Of a stretch of DNA of 64,000 bases, positions 24,685 through 33,198 are shown one piece after another. The notes under the pieces are model-generated. The model did not search any database, was not told where the DNA came from, and was given only the letters and a program-made list of their open reading frames with translations. Where the stretch lies: positions 71,443-135,442 of the forward strand of contig JAFXRZ010000012.1 of assembly GCA_017536105.1 (NCBI GenBank), written 5' to 3'. The position numbers and the translations under genes were made by a program. The DNA comes from Ruminococcus sp. (GTDB lineage: Bacteria; Bacillota_A; Clostridia; Oscillospirales; Ruminococcaceae). The first letter of the stretch is position 1; each line of letters starts with the position of its first letter.

Positions 24685-25191
24685 TTGAGCGACGAAAAGA
24701 TACTAAAGCTGATGAAACGCAGCGAGAACGAGGGGTTTGAGGCACTTGTCCACCGCTACTCGGGGTATGTGCGGACGATAGCGATATCAAAGCTTGGGTC
24801 GGCTGCGGCGGAAGACGCCGTGAACGGGGTATTTTTCGAGATACTGAAAGCGCTCAGGCGTGAGAAATACGAGATACGTTCGCTGAAAGCGTTAGTCTCG
24901 GTGATAGCCGTGCGGCACTGCTCGGGGCTGTTTTCGGAGCAGATGAAGCAGGAGGCCCTGCCGATAGACGAGCAGTTTTTCGAGCCGATGTACGAGGAAG
25001 CCTACGACCGGGCGGAGCTCATCGCCTCGCTGAAAAGCCTTGGAGAGCCGGACTGCGAGATATTCCTGCGCAAGTATTTCTTGGGACAGACCAGCGCGGA
25101 GATAGGGGCAGCTCTCGGGCTGAAAACGAACACGGTGGATCAGAGGATATCACGCGGACTTCGCAAGCTGCGGGATATGATGGAGGGTTGA
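24685..25191 (+). CDS. ECF-type sigma factor
   Basis: 168 residues. Region 2 is visible as FEALVHRYSGYVRTIAISKL with EDAVNGVFFEILKAL (DxVxxVF pattern), region 4 as SAEIGAALGLKTNTVDQRIS with RGLRKLRDMME. A TTG start at 24685 behind AGGGGTG is preferred; GTG 24625 gives a 188-residue alternative. Four bases separate its stop from a large membrane protein, the standard sigma/anti-sigma arrangement. Confidence 0.88.
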   Translation: MSDEKILKLMKRSENEGFEALVHRYSGYVRTIAISKLGSAAAEDAVNGVFFEILKALRREKYEIRSLKALVSVIAVRHCSGLFSEQMKQEALPIDEQFFEPMYEEAYDRAELIASLKSLGEPDCEIFLRKYFLGQTSAEIGAALGLKTNTVDQRISRGLRKLRDMMEG

Positions 25192-25195
25192 AGCC

Positions 25196-26971
25196 ATGGA
25201 AAAATATTTGTATGATCTTTTCGGCACAGCCTCCGAGGAGGAGCTTGCCGAGTTCGACGACGAGCTTGAAAGCATAATCGGCAGCTGCAAGAATACCGAC
25301 AGACAAATAATCTCCGCTGTGCAGGAGCTTGCAGAGGACGGAGGAGAGCCTGTCAAGCAGCCTGCGACGGCGGTGAAGGTCAGGAGCCTGCTGCCTGCGG
25401 TCATAGCTGCCGCAGTCGCGCTGGTGCTTTTTGCGGGGCTGTTTTTCAAGATAGAGCACAGTGTCAGACGTTCGGCGGAGACTGCTCCCGGGGCAGAAAG
25501 CTCCGAGCAGGAGAGCACCGTCAATGTGACAGGCAAGGAAGCTGCGGAAATGCTGAAAGCCTTTTTCGACGACTATGTCAAGGCGGTCAAGGAAGGCCTC
25601 GTCGGGGCGAATACCATATCCCTGAGAGGCTTCGCTGTGGATCTTTCAAAAACGGATTCATTCAATTACAGGATACTGAAAAATGTCCAGAAAACGCTTC
25701 AGGATATTTCAAGGGACAGAGGCGAGGACAACGATCATCCTCTCCCTGAAAACGGAGAGTTCTATGTGTATATCGCTCCCGACCTGGTCGTTGCCATGGT
25801 GGAATGGCGAGAGAGCAGCGGCTCTGAACCGATCTACCTCAGCGACGAGGGCATGATCGTTGATGGCTCGGGCTTCGGCGGAGTTAAGCTCACAGGCTGC
25901 TACGAGGGCTACAGCTCTCCCAAGGCCACAAAGTCTTCCGACGGCATCTGGGCAGCAGGAGACCTTGCTTCGGCGACAGCACAAAAAAACTTCGATCTTA
26001 TCATTTCAAATGCTCCGAACAACTTTACAAGGCTGAATGTCTTTGACCATGTCAATTTCTCGACCAGCGAGTGCAGCCGCATAAAAACAGGCATCTGCGG
26101 CTATGCCGACGCCTATCCTTTTGTGGAGATATATGTCGTTGCCGAAACAAAGGACGGCCTGCCTTTCGACATCGAAGGCCTTGGCACAAAGATTTACAGC
26201 GGCGGCTATGATGATCTTATCTCTGAGTATTCCTTCACCGACATAAACGGCGGCGACAGGATATCCGGCATCATCTACTGGAACTTCGACCGCGGTTCTT
26301 CCGAAGCTATAGGCAGGATACTCGTTCCTGTTGCAAGAGCCGAAAGCTTCCCCGGAGAGAGCTCAGCCGAAAACAATGAGGACACTGCGAGCTCCTACGA
26401 TAATTCGGAGTGGTCCATCGACCTGAACATCGACCCGATAATGAAAGGGCAGCTCAGCGATCAGGATATCTACTATCTCAGCGGCGGCAGACTTGAATTT
26501 GACTATACAAGCAATTCTGTAAATGACAGCAGTCAGTACACGGTATGCTGGAATACGTATTCGCGTCATGAAAACCACGATATCATTTCCGATAAAGCTG
26601 TCACCTCAAACGAAAAGGAGCTTTTGGAAAAGATGAACAGCTTTGCAGAGTATGTTGCGCTGAGGGCCGATCGTTTGTCGAGAAATAATTTTAAAGATAA
26701 CTCTGCCGCAGGTATAGCGCTCAATTCCACCGCAGCAAACACCGAATATAAAGCCTGCCTTGATAACGGTCTGGCTCTCGGCTTCAAGAAGTCGGAAGAC
26801 GGGGTATATCAGGCCGAGCTTGCAGCCGGCAGCACGCTCTTCACGATCAGCAGTGACGGCAAGCAGGAGATGCTGGGCGAGCTGTACGAATATGTAGATA
26901 AGTACGTCAAAGAAAACTCAGAAAGTGCAGAAACAAGAGAAGTTGATATACCCGTTGACGAACAGAGCTGA
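25196..26971 (+). CDS. Membrane anti-sigma-like protein with large outer domain
   Basis: 591 residues: a short acidic cytosolic segment (1-60), one span (SLLPAVIAAAVALVLFAGLF near 66-86) and a ~500-residue extracytoplasmic part. Position behind an ECF sigma factor and topology suggest a cognate anti-sigma factor that senses something outside, but no zinc-type HxxxCxxC anti-sigma motif is seen. The outer part (EAAEMLKAFFDDYVKAVKEG; VVAETKDGLPFDIEGLGTKI) is unrecognised, with an odd run of Ser/Asn/Asp-rich linkers. Ends at a bidirectional terminator. Confidence 0.65.
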   Translation: MEKYLYDLFGTASEEELAEFDDELESIIGSCKNTDRQIISAVQELAEDGGEPVKQPATAVKVRSLLPAVIAAAVALVLFAGLFFKIEHSVRRSAETAPGAESSEQESTVNVTGKEAAEMLKAFFDDYVKAVKEGLVGANTISLRGFAVDLSKTDSFNYRILKNVQKTLQDISRDRGEDNDHPLPENGEFYVYIAPDLVVAMVEWRESSGSEPIYLSDEGMIVDGSGFGGVKLTGCYEGYSSPKATKSSDGIWAAGDLASATAQKNFDLIISNAPNNFTRLNVFDHVNFSTSECSRIKTGICGYADAYPFVEIYVVAETKDGLPFDIEGLGTKIYSGGYDDLISEYSFTDINGGDRISGIIYWNFDRGSSEAIGRILVPVARAESFPGESSAENNEDTASSYDNSEWSIDLNIDPIMKGQLSDQDIYYLSGGRLEFDYTSNSVNDSSQYTVCWNTYSRHENHDIISDKAVTSNEKELLEKMNSFAEYVALRADRLSRNNFKDNSAAGIALNSTAANTEYKACLDNGLALGFKKSEDGVYQAELAAGSTLFTISSDGKQEMLGELYEYVDKYVKENSESAETREVDIPVDEQS

Positions 26972-27000
26972 TAGATATACAGGCTCTGCCGAAACAAAAA

Positions 27001-27035
27001 AGCTGCGCGATCCGTCTTGGACCGCGCAGTTTTTT
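27001..27035. terminator. bidirectional terminator
   Basis: CTGCGCG-TCC / GGA-CGCGCAG stem flanked by T6 in one direction and by TTTTTTG in the other, serving the membrane protein (plus) and the GH5 gene (minus). Confidence 0.92.
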
Positions 27036-27042
27036 ATGTGAT

Positions 27043-28878
27043 TCAAGTCTTATACACAAGCTCGTAGCTTACATCCAGACCGTCCGTTATCGGAACGCTG
27101 CTGTTCGGGATGTTTTTCAGCGTAGCGATTATGTAAACGTAGCCGTCAGCCGGACGGTATGTCGTATCGCCTGCCTTGATACCGGTGTAGTACTTTGTGC
27201 ACTTGATGATCTTAGTGTAGCCTATCGCAGGATAGGTGAAGGTGATGTTCACATAGTCTATCTTATCGACCTCGCTCTCCGCCAGCTCGATAACACCCCT
27301 CTGAGTGTACTTGCCGTTGGCATCGAGCTCGGTGAACTGCTTGTAGACCCCGTTAACGACCTTGTTGACTTTCCATTCAACGGTTCTTGTTTCGCCTTCA
27401 CCGCAGCTTACACCGATCGCGATCACTTTGTTCTCTATTTCTGAAACAGGAACTGTGTATTCGGATAGATCGGAGGTCGAGTTCCAAGATGAATCAAATA
27501 CAGTGAATTTAAAATCACTCTTAAGAGTAACAGAGATAACATTATCTTCATCATTGCCGGCAAGAAGTGTACTCTTTGAGATAGAGGTCTGAGACCAATA
27601 GTCTGAATTGCCTTCAAGAATTACATATCCGTCGCGGTCATATACGGGAACGAACGGAACCTCTTCATTGCCAAGAATACTGCAAAGCTTATCAACAACA
27701 GGTTCAGAAACAGAATACCATTCCAATTTAGCTCTGTTTAAATAGCCGTGGAGCTCCGACCTTTTTTCGTACTCGGTTGTGGATATCGCGTTATTATCCC
27801 ATAGTACGGCAGATACAGAAGTGTTGCTGTATTTGGTGCTTAATGCTTTAACCTTGTTTGCATAATACTCTGCCCATTTAACACGTTCACTTGTGTTATT
27901 CATATTAGTTGCGCTGAATTCGCCTATGCAGATCGAATAACCTTTAGAAAGGAAAAGACTATCCATCTGATTGAAAACATAGTTCATGTCGGACTTGTAG
28001 CTGTCATCGAATACAGCACCTTCGGTTTTTGAAAATGCGAAATTATTATGGATATATGCGTGCAGCGAAACAATAAGATTACTGTCATTGAAAGTGCTCA
28101 TATAGTTTGAAAGAGCTGTCATTGCATTATCGCTTATTGAAGCTGCATAGGTCGGCACCATAAGAGCTCTTGTGGAATTGTTTCCGCCTGTGGCACGAAC
28201 AGTATCAACGAAATCTTTGTTGAGCTGATTTACAACATTGCGCTGTTCATCGGTTCCGCCAATCCATTCTTCATTACCTGCATCATAGTTTCTCGGCTCA
28301 TTCATTCCCTCGAAGATCAGGTGGTAGTCATAGTCGGCGAAATATGTTGCGATCTGTCCCCACAAAGCTTTCAGCTCCGTGCTTGCAGCAGAATAATTTG
28401 AAGGCAAGGGTCTGTTCCAGTTGTCGTGATGAGAATTGAGTATTACATACATATCCTCATCTATCGCATAGTCAACAACTTCCTTGACACGTGCAAACCA
28501 ATCAGCGCTGACTGTATAATCTCCTCCGGCTTCGTTTGCCATTGCGTATCTCCAAGTTACAGGAACACGAATGGTATTGAAGCCTTTTGCTTTTACAGCG
28601 AGGATCATGTTCTTTGTTGTTCTCGGATTTCCCCACGCTGTTTCCCCGTAAACATAAGTCTGGAGATTATTGTCGTAATAGCTACTTTCAAACGAGTTGC
28701 CCAGATTCCAGCCGAGACCCATGTCTGCAACTATCTCCTTTGCAGTCGGAGCCGCTGCTTCGGCGGTGGCGGTCATGATCGCCGGCGAGGTCACGGGCAG
28801 AGAGGCTGCAAGCCCCAGCGCAAGGGCTGCCGAGGTCAGCAGGCCGAGAAGCCTTTTCTTGATCGATTTAGATATCAT
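27043..28878 (-). CDS. Secreted GH5 endoglucanase-like enzyme
   Basis: 611 residues from ATG 28878 (AAAGGAA upstream; the longer frame has no site). A signal peptide (KKRLLGLLTSAALALGLAAS, AXA cut near 39) leads to a GH5 barrel (about 45-385): MGLGWNLGNSFESSYY, VPVTWRYAM, ILNSHHDNW, acid/base Glu194 in MNEPRNY, SLHAYIH and nucleophile Glu320 in CIGEFSATN. The 220-residue C-terminal part is a beta-rich module pair not recognised as a known CBM. No dockerin or sorting signal, so a free secreted cellulase/hemicellulase; the exact subfamily is uncertain. Confidence 0.9.
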   Translation of the reverse strand: MISKSIKKRLLGLLTSAALALGLAASLPVTSPAIMTATAEAAAPTAKEIVADMGLGWNLGNSFESSYYDNNLQTYVYGETAWGNPRTTKNMILAVKAKGFNTIRVPVTWRYAMANEAGGDYTVSADWFARVKEVVDYAIDEDMYVILNSHHDNWNRPLPSNYSAASTELKALWGQIATYFADYDYHLIFEGMNEPRNYDAGNEEWIGGTDEQRNVVNQLNKDFVDTVRATGGNNSTRALMVPTYAASISDNAMTALSNYMSTFNDSNLIVSLHAYIHNNFAFSKTEGAVFDDSYKSDMNYVFNQMDSLFLSKGYSICIGEFSATNMNNTSERVKWAEYYANKVKALSTKYSNTSVSAVLWDNNAISTTEYEKRSELHGYLNRAKLEWYSVSEPVVDKLCSILGNEEVPFVPVYDRDGYVILEGNSDYWSQTSISKSTLLAGNDEDNVISVTLKSDFKFTVFDSSWNSTSDLSEYTVPVSEIENKVIAIGVSCGEGETRTVEWKVNKVVNGVYKQFTELDANGKYTQRGVIELAESEVDKIDYVNITFTYPAIGYTKIIKCTKYYTGIKAGDTTYRPADGYVYIIATLKNIPNSSVPITDGLDVSYELVYKT

Positions 28879-28921
28879 ATCATCATTCCTTTCGCAAAGA
28901 TGCCTATATTTCCACATTATA

Positions 28922-28950
28922 ATTATACAGTATCTGCCCGGAAAAATCAA
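28922..28950 (-). promoter_or_regulatory. sigma-A promoter for GH5 gene
   Basis: Minus strand TTGATT (28950-28945), 17 bp, TATAAT (28927-28922), 44 bp before the start codon. Confidence 0.88.
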
Positions 28951-29026
28951 TCTGTGTTTCAAACAACTTTTTCAAAACCTATTTGGGCAATTTAACAAAG
29001 GCCGGTATTTTTTCAGCTGCCTTTGC

Positions 29027-29060
29027 ACAAAAAAGACGCACGCAAAAGCGCACGTCTTTG
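29027..29060 (-). terminator. terminator after YfhO gene
   Basis: On the minus strand AAGACG..CGC-TTTT-GCG..CGTCTT then TTTTTTG. Two wobble positions in the stem. Confidence 0.85.
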
Positions 29061-29063
29061 CTT

Positions 29064-31433
29064 TTATTCTTCGCTTTTCTTTCTCCGCAGGGCAAGGGGC
29101 AGCAGGATATATCCCGCAAGAACAGCCAGTGCCCCAAGGCTTATCACACGCCCCCACACCACATAGCCGTTTCGGTAGGTGAAGACGATCTCGTTCTCTC
29201 CCTCGCCGCAGAGCACGGCCATAAGCCCGTTATCAACCTTCTCGACTTCTGCCTTTTCGCCGTTGACCTCAGCCGTCCACCACTCGGAATAGGGCACCGA
29301 GAAGAAGACCAGGTTCTGCCTGTCAAGGGTTATGTGGGACTCAAAGCCCGTGGAGGTGTATTCAAACCTGTCCGCTGCCGAGGCCCGGCGTTCTGCGCAG
29401 ATCTCGCTGTAGCGGTCGAAGACCGTCCGGCAGTCCTCGGGGTCGTATTTCTCAAGGATATCTCCGTAGCGTTCAGCCTGTTCGCTGTCGAGCACTATCG
29501 CTTCGAGCAGTGCCGAGCTTTGCAGCAGCGATGGATAGCCGTCCAGCTCGCCCTCGGTCACATATTTATCAAACGCGAAGCCCATGGGGATGAACTCGGT
29601 ATTCTCGTAAAAATCCAGCCCATGCTGCTGATAAAGCGCCTTGAATGTACCCTTCGTTGCCGTGAGCTCTTCGCTCATGGGCTTGATCTCTCCGTTGGCA
29701 TCGTAGTAGGGGTCGTCGATGTAGTATCTTACGGAAAGCAGGGTCATAAGCGGATAGTAACTCGGCTCGTAGCTGGATTTCACGACCCTGTTGATGCCTA
29801 TAGAGCTGTAGAAGTCCGTTATCGTCGGCTCGACGGTGGAGTTGAAATACCTTACCGTATCATCGCCCCAGACCGTGGGCATATTGTTCAGGTTCGGACC
29901 CGATGAAACACGGTAATATCCGCCCTTCGGGAGCCTGTCGCCGGAGGAGGCGTATTCCACAACGGCACGCATATTATCAACTTCCGACGTCCCTCGGAAC
30001 ATATATGCGCTCCATACAAAAACGCATATACCGGCTGTGCAGAACACGGCTGTCCGATTGAACAGCTTGCCGAGCATAACGGCCTTGTCGGGGCTTTCGG
30101 GCTTGTATAGGCTGAGCCCAAGCATCCCCAGCGAGAATACCGTGAATACCAGCTGTATGTAAACATAGGTGTAGTTCTCAAAGCCTATTTTCAGCACCTT
30201 GTTTTTTGCCAGCAGGGTGATGACAAGCTCCGCCGCAAGTATAACGGCAGTTATTATTGCCGTGGGAACAAAGCCCTTTTTGAGTTCAAGCTCATCCTTC
30301 CGCCAAAGCTCCAGAGCCTTGGCTGTCACAACGCTGCATATCAGCATCGGCATATAGAACCAGCGTCCGTAGAACATCGTGTTGAAAAACGAGAAGGACT
30401 GGTTCAGCACCGGAACAGCTATGAACACAAGGCACACGCCCAGCAGGACTTTAAAGAGATCCTTTCCCTTTACGCAGCGGAAATATGCGATAACGCCGGT
30501 CAGGGAGAAGAAGTGTATAAAGGATGCGTAAGATGTTGCGTCCAGCTCGTTTGCCCGGTCAACGCCGAAGTTCTTGATAAGGGTGATGTTCGGCAGCGAG
30601 AACATATTCTGGATGATATACAGATAGACCGACTTGTAGCGGTAAACAAAAAGCTCGCTGCCCGAGAGAAAGCTCGTGACTCTCGGGTTGTTGATTATGG
30701 ACATCGCAGAGGGAATGAGCAGCAGAGCAGCGCAGGCTGTTCCGAGGACGCTCTCAAATGCCAGCAGCCCGAAGCGCTTGGCGCTGAGCTTGAAATGCCC
30801 GGTGATGACAGCGACGATGAAATACATCACGATGAAGATGACCTGTCCGAAGAAGAAGTAATAGCTTGTGAAAGCTGCAAGAGCAACGCTTAGGGCAAAC
30901 ACACCGCGCCTGCCGTCTTTGACGAGGCATTCAAGAGCCCAGAGCATGAAGGGCAGCATGAGTATAGCATCGTGGAAGTGGTTGTAGATAAGATTTGCCG
31001 TGCTGTATGAGGACAGTCCGAAAAGCACCGCACCTGTCATGCAGGCAGTCTTGTCTTCGCAGAAACGCCTTATAAAGCCGTAGGCTCCCACAGAAGCTAT
31101 GGAGGCTTTGAGGGCTATGAGCCAGGGCATCGCTGCGATAACGGCACCCGAGGGCAGAAGGGTCGAGAGCCAGAAGAATGGACTTCCGAGCAGGTAGAAG
31201 GAATAAGTCGCAGCAGTGTCAGAGCCGAGGTCGGCTGCGTGATCCCACATGGGCAAGCCGTCGCGGACCATGTCGTGGAGGTGGGTGTAGAAGGCTACCT
31301 GCTGCTTGTTGTAATCTCCGTAGTAGAAAAAATCACCGCCGTTCAGTATGATGATCGGCAGAAAGCAGATGCCGCAGGCGATGAAGCTTATCAGAAATAC
31401 GCGAAGATATTTTTCTTTGTTTTTTTCAGGCAA
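29064..31433 (-). CDS. YfhO family membrane glycosyltransferase-like protein
   Basis: 789 residues with about 12-13 membrane spans and a C-terminal outer domain (from about 490), the GT-C-fold YfhO layout. It starts from TTG 31433 behind AAAGGAG (PEKNKEKYLRVFLISFIACG). The first outer loop has GDYNKQQVAFYTHLHDMVRD, typical of the family, where acidic residues bind the lipid-linked sugar. Known YfhO relatives modify teichoic or wall polymers. The last gene of the train beginning with ABC-F; 46 bp after hisC. Confidence 0.85.
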   Translation of the reverse strand: MPEKNKEKYLRVFLISFIACGICFLPIIILNGGDFFYYGDYNKQQVAFYTHLHDMVRDGLPMWDHAADLGSDTAATYSFYLLGSPFFWLSTLLPSGAVIAAMPWLIALKASIASVGAYGFIRRFCEDKTACMTGAVLFGLSSYSTANLIYNHFHDAILMLPFMLWALECLVKDGRRGVFALSVALAAFTSYYFFFGQVIFIVMYFIVAVITGHFKLSAKRFGLLAFESVLGTACAALLLIPSAMSIINNPRVTSFLSGSELFVYRYKSVYLYIIQNMFSLPNITLIKNFGVDRANELDATSYASFIHFFSLTGVIAYFRCVKGKDLFKVLLGVCLVFIAVPVLNQSFSFFNTMFYGRWFYMPMLICSVVTAKALELWRKDELELKKGFVPTAIITAVILAAELVITLLAKNKVLKIGFENYTYVYIQLVFTVFSLGMLGLSLYKPESPDKAVMLGKLFNRTAVFCTAGICVFVWSAYMFRGTSEVDNMRAVVEYASSGDRLPKGGYYRVSSGPNLNNMPTVWGDDTVRYFNSTVEPTITDFYSSIGINRVVKSSYEPSYYPLMTLLSVRYYIDDPYYDANGEIKPMSEELTATKGTFKALYQQHGLDFYENTEFIPMGFAFDKYVTEGELDGYPSLLQSSALLEAIVLDSEQAERYGDILEKYDPEDCRTVFDRYSEICAERRASAADRFEYTSTGFESHITLDRQNLVFFSVPYSEWWTAEVNGEKAEVEKVDNGLMAVLCGEGENEIVFTYRNGYVVWGRVISLGALAVLAGYILLPLALRRKKSEE

Positions 31434-31479
31434 GGCGGCTCTGCTCCTTTCTCAGAAGATCCGGATAATTCTCAGGCGC

Positions 31480-32538
31480 TCAGAGAATGAGCTCTTTGAG
31501 CGCCGAGATAAGCTTGTCCATTTGTTCGTCCGTGCCGATGGTTATGCGCAGACGGTTGTCGATACGCTTCTTTTTGAAGAAGCGCACATATATGCCCTTT
31601 TCGCGCAGGAAGAGGAAGATGTCCTCCGCTCTGTGCTTTGGGTGTTCCGCAAAAAGGAAATTCGTGCTGCTGTCGGGAAGGATGAAACCTAGGGCTCTCA
31701 GCTCTTTGGCTGTGCGGTCTCTTGTGGCTATTATCTTCCTGCAGGTGGCTTCAAAATACTCTCTGTCCTCGAAGGCTGCGCAGGCGGCTTTTATCGCAAC
31801 TGCGTCAACGGGATAGGAATTATAGGAATCCTTTACAGCGTCAAGATACTTTATAAGATAGGGGTCTGCAATAGCGACAGCGGCTCTCATCCCCGCAAGG
31901 GAGCGGGATTTTGAAAGGGTCTGCGTCACAACGAGATTGGGATATTTCTTTATCAGCGGCACGCAGCTCACTTCTCCGAAATCCGCATAGGCTTCGTCGA
32001 TGATAACGATGCTGTCTGTGTTGTGCTGCAGGAGCTTTTCTATCTCGCTCAGCCCCAGGGCTATCGTCGTAGGCGCATTGGGGTTCGGCAGGACTATACC
32101 GCCGTTCGGAACGAAAAAGTCCTCCACGTTTATCCTGTAATCCTCATCCACCGGCAGGGTCTTATAAGGCACACGCAGCAGCTCGCACCACACGGGATAG
32201 AAGGAATAGGTTATATCGGGGTAGAGGATAGGCTCCTCAGAATTGAAAAACGCACGGAAGGCAGCCGCAAGTATGTCATCCGAGCCGTTGCCTGCGAACA
32301 CACACTCCGGCTCGATGCCGTAGAATTTTGCGACGGCACGCCTGAGAGGTGCTGCGTCCATAGGGGGATAGAGCCTCAGCGAACCGGCGTCGAACTCCGC
32401 GATGGCTTTCGTCACCAGCGGCGACGGAGGATAGGGGTTCTCGTTTGCGTTGAGCTTTATTATATCATCCGACTTCGGCTGTTCACCTGCCGTGTAGGGT
32501 TCGATATTTATGAGATTTTTTTCCCACGCTCTGTTCAT
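31480..32538 (-). CDS. hisC: Histidinol-phosphate aminotransferase
   Basis: 352 residues, fold-type I PLP enzyme. PLP-lysine sits in TLSKSRSLAGMR; other landmarks are NENPYPPSP near the start, GNGSDDILAAAF and DEAYADFG. Converts imidazole acetol phosphate to histidinol phosphate; related family members accept other aromatic substrates. It is isolated from the other his genes, lying between a radical SAM protein and YfhO, so a paralogue with a different substrate is possible. Confidence 0.88.
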   Translation of the reverse strand: MNRAWEKNLINIEPYTAGEQPKSDDIIKLNANENPYPPSPLVTKAIAEFDAGSLRLYPPMDAAPLRRAVAKFYGIEPECVFAGNGSDDILAAAFRAFFNSEEPILYPDITYSFYPVWCELLRVPYKTLPVDEDYRINVEDFFVPNGGIVLPNPNAPTTIALGLSEIEKLLQHNTDSIVIIDEAYADFGEVSCVPLIKKYPNLVVTQTLSKSRSLAGMRAAVAIADPYLIKYLDAVKDSYNSYPVDAVAIKAACAAFEDREYFEATCRKIIATRDRTAKELRALGFILPDSSTNFLFAEHPKHRAEDIFLFLREKGIYVRFFKKKRIDNRLRITIGTDEQMDKLISALKELIL

Positions 32539-32553
32539 AATGTTTCTCCTTTG

Positions 32554-33171
32554 TTAATCGGGAATATATTCTCTTACCCTCAGACGGATGCCGACCTTCT
32601 CGGCTATCCGGCGGGACTTTTCTATCTCTTCCTCGCCGATGATGTCAACAACTGTGAACACCACCTCGGGGACATATTCCTTTACTCTGCCTGCGAAGGA
32701 GAGCATCTCGCTGTAGCAGTCAACGTCCTTGAAGCTCGGGCGGGTCACCTTTGCGTAGGCTTCGGGGTCAGAGGCGTTGAGGCTTATGGAGATAACATCG
32801 CACACACCCTTAAATTCCGGCGCTGTGTCACGCTTGTTGATAAGATCCGAAAGCCCTACGGTGTTTATGCGTATCTTTATATCGCTGACGCTGCGGATAT
32901 ATGCCGCAACGGTCTTCAAAATCTCCAGCTCACAGGTGGGCTCGCCGTAGCCGCAGAAGACCACCTCGCTGTATTTCGAGAGATCGCGTTTCTTCACGGC
33001 TTCGATGACCTCTTCGGCTGTGGGCTGATGCTCGAGCCACAGGGGATCGGAACCGTAAGCTCCGTCGCCGTTGTGCCTGATGCAGAAGGTGCAGTTGCAG
33101 GGGCACTTGTTGGTTATGTTAAGATAGAGGCCTGTGCCGACCTCGTATGTCAGAGTCATGCTTTTTTTCAT
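32554..33171 (-). CDS. Radical SAM protein (TatD-associated type)
   Basis: 205 residues. The [4Fe-4S] motif is CPCNCTFC read as CX3CX2C near 22-29, in LYLNITNKCPCNCTFCIRHN. Then come WLEHQPTAEEVIEAV, VVFCGYGEPTCELEIL (the GGE-like SAM site) and IRINTVGLSDLINKRD. This matches the TatD-family-associated radical SAM group of unknown reaction. TatD itself is not adjacent here. Start ATG 33171 follows AAAAGGA. It is in one operon with hisC (15 bp) and the esterase (27 bp). Confidence 0.82.
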   Translation of the reverse strand: MKKSMTLTYEVGTGLYLNITNKCPCNCTFCIRHNGDGAYGSDPLWLEHQPTAEEVIEAVKKRDLSKYSEVVFCGYGEPTCELEILKTVAAYIRSVSDIKIRINTVGLSDLINKRDTAPEFKGVCDVISISLNASDPEAYAKVTRPSFKDVDCYSEMLSFAGRVKEYVPEVVFTVVDIIGEEEIEKSRRIAEKVGIRLRVREYIPD

Positions 33172-33198
33172 AATAATGCTTCCTTTTGCTTTGAAATA

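Noticed and set aside
27043..28878. Dockerin at the end of the GH5 enzyme
   Set aside because: No duplicated calcium-binding DxDGxxN-type motif is visible; the end is a beta module.
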